Assembly (NCBI GenBank): GCA_944343275.1
Contig: CALVMH010000004.1
Coordinates: 1 to 64,000 of the forward strand
Source: an uncultured Clostridia bacterium
GTDB lineage: Bacteria; Bacillota; Clostridia; Christensenellales; Borkfalkiaceae
Direction of reading: 5' to 3'
Length of the DNA: 64,000 nt
The notes below the pieces were generated by a model that did not search any database, had not been told where the DNA came from, and saw nothing but the letters and a program-made list of their open reading frames with translations. Shown here in pieces: positions 58,642-64,000 of the stretch (position 1 is the stretch's first letter; each line of letters opens with the position of its first letter). The position numbers and the translations under genes are program-made.

Positions 58642-61083
58642 ATGAAAAAGAAATATTCCGTGACGGGCATGACGTGCGCGGCGTGTTCCGCAGGGATCGA
58701 GCGCGCCGTCGGAAAGATGCGGGGCGTCGAGGGCTGCGCTGTCTCCCTCATGGGGGAGAGCATGGAGGTCTCCTTCGATGAAGAGATCGTGTCGGATGCC
58801 GACATCAAACGGGCGGTGGAGGGGCTGGGCTACGGCGCCTATGACTACGGGAACGTTCCCGCCGTCCGCAAAAAGGTGTGGACGCTCGGACTGCGCTTTC
58901 TCATATCGCTCGTTCTGCTGTTGCCCGAAATGTATTTTGCGATGGGGCACATGCTGCACATCCCCGTTCCGCACGGGTGGCTCAACTACGGATTTCAGAC
59001 GGGGCTGACGCTTGCCATCCTCGCCGTCAATTATCCCTTCTTTACAAGCGGGGTGCGCGCCGCCGTAAAGGGCGTTCCCAACATGGACACCCTTGTCACG
59101 CTGGGCGCAGCCGTTTCCTTTGTGTACAGCCTCGTCATGGCGATCCTCGACCCCGCAATCCCCACGCTCTTTTTTGAATCGGCGGCGATGATCGTCACCC
59201 TCGTCACCCTCGGCAAGTGGCTGGAAGACAAGAGCAAGCGCCGCACGGGGCGGGAGATCGAAAAACTCCGCCGCCTTGCGCCCGATACCGTCACCGTCGA
59301 GCGGGAGGGGAAGGAAGAAAAGATCGCGCTTGCGGACGTGGCGGCGGGGGATACGCTCGTCGTCAAACAGGGCGAATCCGTCGCCGTGGACGGGGTCGTG
59401 ACCGAGGGGCACGCCTTCGTCGATCAGTCGGCGGTCACGGGCGAGAGCCTTCCCGTGGAACTGTCCGCGGGCAGCCGGGCCGTGAGCGCGTCGCTCGTGA
59501 CGGGCGGGTACCTGAAAATCAGGGCGGAAAAGGTGGGGGAAGATACCATGCTCTCTTCCATTATCCGCATGGTGCGCGAGGCGGGCGCGAGCAAGGCGCC
59601 CATTCAGAAACTTGCCGATAAGATCGCGGCTATTTTCGTTCCCGCGGTGCTCTCCGTCGCGCTCGTCACCTTTCTTGCGTGGCTGTTCGCCACGTGGGAC
59701 GTCTCGGCGGCGTTCAACTTCGGCGTGAGCGTCATCGTGATCTCCTGCCCGTGCGCCTTAGGGCTTGCAACGCCCGTCGCCGTTATGGCGGCAACGGGGC
59801 GGGGCGCGAGCCTCGGTGTGCTCGTCAAGAGCGCGGAGGCATTGCAGCGCGCCGCCGACGTGGGCACCGTCCTGCTCGATAAGACGGCGACCATCACGGA
59901 GGGGAAGCCGCGCGTCGTGTTCTTCGAGGCGTACGGCGACGAAGCAAAATCAAAGCGCATCGCCGCCGCGGTGGAGCGCAAACTCAACCATCCGCTTGCG
60001 CAGTGCATCGCGGAGTACTGCGGCGAGGGCGGCGAAGCGCAGGGGGTGGAGTACGTCGTCGGGCAGGGCGCGCGAGGCGAGGTGGACGGCAGGACGTACT
60101 TTCTGGGCAACGACCGCATGATGGCGGAGCACGGGCTGTTTCCGGACGAGCGAAAGGCACAGTTCGGGCGGCTCTCCGCGGAGGGGAAAACGGTGCTCTT
60201 CCTTGCAAATGAGGAGAAGATCCTCGCAACGTTCGCGCTTGCAGATACGCTCAAAGCGGGGAGCAAAGAGGCGGTTGCCGCGCTCAGAGACCTCGGCATG
60301 ACGGCGTACATGCTTACGGGCGACAACGCCGCCTGCGCGCGGTATATCGCGGAGAGCGCGGGCATCCCCTCGGACATGGTATACGCGGAAGTGCTCCCCG
60401 AAGATAAGCTGACCTACGTGAAGGAGCATAAGGCGCGCAACGCGCAGCTCCGCGGGAAGGCAAGAAAGGGGGTCGCGATGATTGGCGACGGCATCAACGA
60501 TTCCCCCGCGCTCAAAGAGGCGGACGTGGGCATTGCCATGGGCAACGGCACGGACGTGGCGATCGAGAGCGCGGACGTCGTGCTCATGGGTGGTGATCTT
60601 TCCGCCGCGCCCCGCGCGTTCGCCTTGGCGCGCCGCACCATGCGCATCATCAAAGAGAATTTGTTCTGGGCGTTTTTCTACAACGTCATCTGCATTCCGT
60701 TGGCGGCGGGGTGCTTCGCGTGGGCGGACGTTATGCTCAACCCGATGATCGCGGCGTTGGCGATGAGCTGTTCCTCCCTCTTTGTGGTGGGAAACGCGCT
60801 GCGGCTCACCGTGTTCTTGCGTAAAAAAACAGCCGTTTTGCAGACAGCGGACGGCGCGGAAGGAGGAACAAAAATGAAACGGGAACTCAAAGTGGAAGGC
60901 ATGATGTGCATGCACTGCGTGAAGCACGTCACGGACGCGCTGAACGCCGTGGAGGGCGTGGAAAAGACGGAAGTCGACCTCAAAAAGAAGCGCGCCGTCG
61001 TCACGCTCGCTGCCCCTGTCTCCGACGATGCGCTCGTTGCCGCCGTCAAAGAGGCGGGCTACGAAGCAGCCGTCAGGGGCTGA
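58642..61083 (+). CDS. copA: Copper-translocating P1B-type ATPase with fused C-terminal CopZ-like domain
   Basis: An 813-residue Cu(I) efflux ATPase. An N-terminal metal-binding domain (GMTCAAC, residues ~9-15) precedes eight membrane helices. Motifs are TGES in the actuator domain, CPC in SCPCALGLATP, NHPLAQ, MLTGDN and GDGINDSP. The phosphorylation motif reads DKTAT (Asp413), not the near-universal DKTGT. After the last helix comes a second metal-binding domain, EGMMCMHCVKHV, resembling the chaperone CopZ. A perfect ribosome-binding site and ATG precede it in frame at 60874, so a separate ~69-residue chaperone may also be made. AAGGAG precedes the main start. Confidence 0.93.
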   Translation: MKKKYSVTGMTCAACSAGIERAVGKMRGVEGCAVSLMGESMEVSFDEEIVSDADIKRAVEGLGYGAYDYGNVPAVRKKVWTLGLRFLISLVLLLPEMYFAMGHMLHIPVPHGWLNYGFQTGLTLAILAVNYPFFTSGVRAAVKGVPNMDTLVTLGAAVSFVYSLVMAILDPAIPTLFFESAAMIVTLVTLGKWLEDKSKRRTGREIEKLRRLAPDTVTVEREGKEEKIALADVAAGDTLVVKQGESVAVDGVVTEGHAFVDQSAVTGESLPVELSAGSRAVSASLVTGGYLKIRAEKVGEDTMLSSIIRMVREAGASKAPIQKLADKIAAIFVPAVLSVALVTFLAWLFATWDVSAAFNFGVSVIVISCPCALGLATPVAVMAATGRGASLGVLVKSAEALQRAADVGTVLLDKTATITEGKPRVVFFEAYGDEAKSKRIAAAVERKLNHPLAQCIAEYCGEGGEAQGVEYVVGQGARGEVDGRTYFLGNDRMMAEHGLFPDERKAQFGRLSAEGKTVLFLANEEKILATFALADTLKAGSKEAVAALRDLGMTAYMLTGDNAACARYIAESAGIPSDMVYAEVLPEDKLTYVKEHKARNAQLRGKARKGVAMIGDGINDSPALKEADVGIAMGNGTDVAIESADVVLMGGDLSAAPRAFALARRTMRIIKENLFWAFFYNVICIPLAAGCFAWADVMLNPMIAALAMSCSSLFVVGNALRLTVFLRKKTAVLQTADGAEGGTKMKRELKVEGMMCMHCVKHVTDALNAVEGVEKTEVDLKKKRAVVTLAAPVSDDALVAAVKEAGYEAAVRG
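60860..61083 (+). CDS. copZ: Possible internal copZ: copper chaperone from an internal start within copA
   Basis: AAGGAGG (60860-60866) lies 7 nt before an in-frame ATG at 60874. Translation from it would give a 69-residue protein, MKRELKVEGMMCMHCVKHV..., the size and sequence type of free CopZ, which delivers Cu(I) to CopA or CsoR. This looks like a copA-copZ fusion in which the original copZ signals were kept. Whether the start is used needs experiment. Confidence 0.55.
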
Positions 61084-61224
61084 GCCGTTCGTCTTGTGCA
61101 ACGGCGCATGCCGCGCAGGACATGATCCGTCGGATATTTCCGACAAAATGCGCCCCGTTCCGCCACATCTTCCATGCGTGCGCAGATAAGCAGATGTTAT
61201 CCTTTTTGCAAAAAGGAGGAAGGC

Positions 61225-61560
61225 ATGCAGACGCTTTTATTGGACAGACGCACGCAGGATATGATCGAAGGGTACGTCCCCGAAGGGGAGGTGCTCTCCT
61301 CGCTCGTACGGTTTTTTTCCATCTTTGCGGACGGAACGCGGCTGCGCATCCTGTCCGCGCTCGCCATCTCCGAGATGTGCGTGACGGACATCTCGCGCGT
61401 GCTGGACATCAACCAGACGACGGTCAGCCATCAGCTGCGGTTTCTGAAGGATGCGGGCATGGTGCGCTATCTGCGCCACGGCAAGATCATCTTTTATTCG
61501 CTCTCCGACGAGACCGTCAACGACGTCCTGCTGAAAGGCGTGGAATTTTTGGGCTATTGA
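61225..61560 (+). CDS. ArsR-family metal-responsive regulator
   Basis: A 111-residue winged-helix repressor: LVRFFSIFADGTRLRILSALAISEMCVTDISRVLDINQTTVSHQLRFLKDAGMVRYLRHGKIIFYSL. The helix region where As/Cd sensors have ELCVCD reads EMCVTD, with a single Cys, so metal sensing through that site is doubtful. GGAGG precedes the ATG at 61225. It lies 141 bp after copA, possibly in the same operon, with its own short inverted repeat GATAA-N7-TTATC at 61185-61201. A redox or other metal signal is possible. Confidence 0.85.
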   Translation: MQTLLLDRRTQDMIEGYVPEGEVLSSLVRFFSIFADGTRLRILSALAISEMCVTDISRVLDINQTTVSHQLRFLKDAGMVRYLRHGKIIFYSLSDETVNDVLLKGVEFLGY

Positions 61561-61574
61561 AGGCGTCAGGGCGC

Positions 61575-61617
61575 GCCGCGGGGCGGACGGGACTTCCCGT
61601 CCGCCCCGCGGCTTTTT
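61575..61617 (+). terminator. Strong terminator after the ArsR gene
   Basis: Perfect 17-bp GC-rich stem (61575-61591 with 61596-61612), ACTT loop, five T residues. Confidence 0.9.
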
Positions 61618-61629
61618 GCCGTCAATCGC

Positions 61630-61658
61630 TTGAAAATTGCGGGCAAAGCGTGTATAAT
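61630..61658 (+). promoter_or_regulatory. Promoter of uvrC, +1 on the start codon
   Basis: -35 TTGAAA (61630-61635), 17-bp spacer, -10 TATAAT (61653-61658). The ATG begins at 61665, exactly seven bases after the -10: a leaderless transcript. Confidence 0.75.
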
Positions 61659-61664
61659 AGAGAT

Positions 61665-63479
61665 ATGGGCGAGAGCGTCATCCGTGAAAAACTCAAACTG
61701 CTGCCCGATGCTCCCGGCGTCTACATCATGCTGGATGCGGACGGCGCGGTCATCTATGTGGGCAAGGCGCGCGTTCTCAAAAACCGTGTGCGGCAATACT
61801 TTCATGCGTCGCTCAAATCCCCCAAGGTGCAGGCGATGGTGGAGAACATTGCCGATTTTTCCTATGTCGTCACGCCGAGCGAGGTGGACGCGCTCTCCCT
61901 TGAAAACACCTACATCAAAAAGTACAAGCCCAAGTACAACATCCTGTTGAAGGACGATAAGACCTATCCCTACATCAAGGTGACCACGCGGGAGGCGTTC
62001 CCCCGCATCCTCATCACGCGCAGGGTAAAGCGCGGGGACGGGAAGTACTTCGGTCCCTTCATGGCGGGGACTTCGGCAAAGGACATCGTGGACGTCGCCG
62101 CCAAGGTGTATCGCGTGCGCACATGTTCCGTGAAGATCGGGGACCGGGCGCAAAAGCCCTGCCTCGAATATCACCTCGGTCGGTGCGGCGCGCCCTGCGC
62201 ACACTGCATTTCCGAGCGGGACTATGCCGTGCAGGTCGAACGGGCGCTTGCCTTTTTGGGGGGCGACTACGAAGAGGCGGCCGCCATGCTTGCGGAAAAG
62301 ATGGCGGTATTTGCCGCGCGGGAGGAGTTCGAGCTTGCCCTCGAATACCGCAACAGGATCGAGATGCTCTCCCGCCTCGGCGAGAAGCGCATCACGGCAA
62401 TGCCGCGCGACGTGGATGCCGACGTCTGGGCATTTGAGACCAACGGGCTGTACGCCGCGGCGAGCATGCTCATAACGCGCGGCGGCATCATGCAGGGTAG
62501 CCGCAGTTTTTCCCTCGATGCGGGGGCGGGAGAACGGGGGGAAAACTTCCTGTCCTTCCTCACGCAGTACTATTCCGCGCACGAACTTCCGCATGAGATC
62601 GTCTGCGACGAGCCCTTCGACGAGGCGCTCTTTGCGGGGTATGCCGAGCGCAGGGCGGGCAGAAAGGTGACGATCACCCGTCCCAAATTCGGCGTCCGCC
62701 GCGAGCTGCTCGACATGGCGGCGGGGAACGTCAAAGAATATCTTGAAAAATCCGTTTCCGCCATCGCGCACAAGAACGATATGACGACGGGCGCCTGCGA
62801 GCGTCTGAAAACGCTGCTGCACCTTACGCGCTATCCCAAGCGCATGGAATGTTACGATATCTCCAATATATCGGGTGTGGACAAGGTGGGCAGCATGGTG
62901 GTGTTCACGGACGGCGAGGCGGACAAGATGCTCTATCGCCGCTTCCGCATCAGGACGGTGGAAGGCGCAAACGATTTTGCTTCGCTGCAAGAGGCGCTGC
63001 GCCGCCGCCTTGCAAAGCTCGGAACGGAGGAAGAGGAGCGCTTTGCGCGGCCGCAGCTCATCGTCATCGACGGCGGCAGGGGGCAGCTCTCCGCCGTCAG
63101 GGAGATTTTCGAAGAGGCGGGCATTTCGGACATCGATCTCGTCGCCCTTGCCAAAAAAGAGGAAGAGGTGTACACCCTGTTCTCGGACGAGCCCGTCCGC
63201 ATCGACAGGCGCGATTACGCCTTGAAGACGTTGCAGCGCATCCGCGACGAGGCGCACCGCTTCGCCGTCACCTATTTCCGCAGCCTGCATTCCAAGCGCA
63301 ACCTTGCCTCCGTGCTCGACGAAATTGACGGGGTGGGGAAGGAAAAGCGCACGGCGCTCATGCGGGCATTCGGCGACATCGACAAGATCATGCATGCGAG
63401 CGAGGCAGAACTTGCAGCGGTGGCAGGGATCGGCCCCGCGCTCGCCGCGCGCATCCGCGCGCATTTCGAGGCATTATGA
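61665..63479 (+). CDS. uvrC: Excinuclease ABC subunit C
   Basis: UvrC makes both incisions in nucleotide-excision repair. The 604-residue protein has the N-terminal GIY-YIG nuclease (LPDAPGVYIMLDADGAVIYVGKA), a Cys-rich region (KPCLEYHLGRCGAPCAHCISERDY), a UvrB-interacting segment (EEFELALEYRNRIEML), the RNase H-like nuclease (YDISNISGVDKVGSMVVFTDGEADK) and a C-terminal helix-hairpin-helix pair. I start at 61665: no ribosome-binding site is present, but the promoter puts +1 there and homologues begin at this point. Its stop codon overlaps the next gene (ATGA). Confidence 0.96.
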   Translation: MGESVIREKLKLLPDAPGVYIMLDADGAVIYVGKARVLKNRVRQYFHASLKSPKVQAMVENIADFSYVVTPSEVDALSLENTYIKKYKPKYNILLKDDKTYPYIKVTTREAFPRILITRRVKRGDGKYFGPFMAGTSAKDIVDVAAKVYRVRTCSVKIGDRAQKPCLEYHLGRCGAPCAHCISERDYAVQVERALAFLGGDYEEAAAMLAEKMAVFAAREEFELALEYRNRIEMLSRLGEKRITAMPRDVDADVWAFETNGLYAAASMLITRGGIMQGSRSFSLDAGAGERGENFLSFLTQYYSAHELPHEIVCDEPFDEALFAGYAERRAGRKVTITRPKFGVRRELLDMAAGNVKEYLEKSVSAIAHKNDMTTGACERLKTLLHLTRYPKRMECYDISNISGVDKVGSMVVFTDGEADKMLYRRFRIRTVEGANDFASLQEALRRRLAKLGTEEEERFARPQLIVIDGGRGQLSAVREIFEEAGISDIDLVALAKKEEEVYTLFSDEPVRIDRRDYALKTLQRIRDEAHRFAVTYFRSLHSKRNLASVLDEIDGVGKEKRTALMRAFGDIDKIMHASEAELAAVAGIGPALAARIRAHFEAL

Positions 63480-64000
63480 AGTATCCGCTCTTTTTATCGG
63501 ATTTTGACGGGACGCTCGTCCGTGCGGACGGGACGATCTCCGAACGCAACAAGGCGGCGATCTCCGCTTACCGTGCGGCGGGCGGCGTCTTTGCCGTCTG
63601 CACGGGCAGGGGACCCGCGTCCATCCTGCCCCGCATGAAGGAACTCGGGCTTTCGGAGGGGCTTGCCGTCGCCTATCAGGGCGCGACCATCGCCGACGTC
63701 GCCACGGGCAAACTTCTGAAAGACGACGGCTTTTTGTCGGACGACGCCGTGAAAGCGACGCGCCTTCTGGAAGAAGGGGGCAGGCACGTTCACGTCTATA
63801 CGACGGACGCCTTCTATTCCAACATGGCGGACGAGGCGCTCGGCATCTATGAGCGCATCGTCGGGCTGCGGGCAAACGTCGTCACCGGCATGCCGCTCTC
63901 CGAATATATCGCGCGGCACGGGCTGCATATCGTCAAGGCACTTGCCATGGTGGAAAAGAAGGACCGCATGCCCCTTGCCGAATGGCTTGCGCCCCGTCTC
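63476..64000 (+). CDS. Cof-type HAD phosphatase, truncated by window end
   Basis: The first 175 residues of a haloacid-dehalogenase phosphatase of the Cof (IIB) subfamily. Motif I is LFLSDFDGTLVRADGTIS (nucleophile Asp near residue 9); motif II is AVCTGRGP. The cap domain follows (GFLSDDAVKATRLLEEGGRHVHVYTTDAFYSN). The ATG overlaps the uvrC stop codon, so it is translated with uvrC. The remaining ~90 residues with motifs III and IV lie beyond position 64000. The substrate is probably a sugar or cofactor phosphate. Confidence 0.9.
   Translation, partial: MKYPLFLSDFDGTLVRADGTISERNKAAISAYRAAGGVFAVCTGRGPASILPRMKELGLSEGLAVAYQGATIADVATGKLLKDDGFLSDDAVKATRLLEEGGRHVHVYTTDAFYSNMADEALGIYERIVGLRANVVTGMPLSEYIARHGLHIVKALAMVEKKDRMPLAEWLAPRL

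Noticed and set aside
60820..60880. Programmed frameshift producing CopZ as in E. coli copA
   Set aside because: The CopZ-like domain is already in the same frame as CopA and no slippery site is evident; internal initiation is the better explanation.

Overview
The window looks like chromosomal DNA from a GC-rich, low-oxygen member of the Firmicutes (class Clostridia), plausibly an uncultured gut lineage. The evidence is a Bacillus/Clostridium-type long SRP RNA, SpoIIID (an endospore mother-cell regulator), pta-ackA fermentation genes, a flavoprotein-rubredoxin, CoA-dehydratase activase genes, a THF riboswitch on a folate ECF transporter, and dense head-to-tail operons with ATGA/GTGA overlaps. 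The genus cannot be named from sequence alone. No tRNA, rRNA, CRISPR array, insertion sequence or prophage was recognised.

Layout. 1-4.3 kb: SRP RNA (cut by the window edge) divergent from an Mrp/NBP35 ATPase, then a small three-gene module (membrane protein, XRE-type regulator, lipoprotein) in which the same 19-bp palindrome occurs three times at promoters. 4.3-9.4 kb: a membrane-anchored UPF0339 protein divergent from two overlapping FAD-oxidoreductase genes, then an ion permease. 9.5-16.6 kb: a HelD/UvrD-like helicase, a HAD nucleotidase and a four-gene double ABC exporter with a nine-G tract inside its promoter. 16.8-21.7 kb: topoisomerase IV (parE-parC) and spoIIID. 21.8-27.8 kb: a two-gene CoA-dehydratase activase/dehydratase-like system, then a DUF421/DUF4363 pair on the other strand. 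27.8-33.7 kb: THF riboswitch-folT, then the operon lgt-pncB-coiled-coil-lspA-rluD-pyrR, which holds both lipoprotein-maturation enzymes. 33.8-43.9 kb: housekeeping genes (der, plsY, dut, trmB, iron alcohol dehydrogenase, tmcAL, pta-ackA, DUF177-rpmF, flavoredoxin-rubredoxin).

44-58.2 kb is a Gram-positive polysaccharide-utilisation locus: a cytoplasmic GH43-like enzyme, an AraC regulator, a CUT1 sugar importer (binding protein and two permeases but no ATPase), a GH43 lipoprotein, a ~1,420-residue surface lipoprotein with two CBM9-like domains and three long tandem repeats, a membrane-anchored SASA-type acetylesterase and an SGNH esterase. A 20-bp element recurs, inverted, upstream of the first enzyme and of the importer operon, which suggests both are controlled by the AraC protein encoded between them. 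The likely scheme is surface binding, deacetylation and trimming, import, then cytoplasmic hydrolysis.

58.2-61.6 kb is a copper island: CsoR with a perfect operator inside its own promoter, a CopA ATPase with a C-terminally fused CopZ-like domain that has its own internal ribosome-binding site and start, and an ArsR regulator. The window ends with uvrC and a truncated HAD phosphatase.

A theme across the window is leaderless initiation: at three genes (5274, 45854 on the minus strand, 61665) a near-consensus promoter places +1 exactly on the A of the ATG. Two more (8272, 42451) have predicted leaders of only 3-5 nt.
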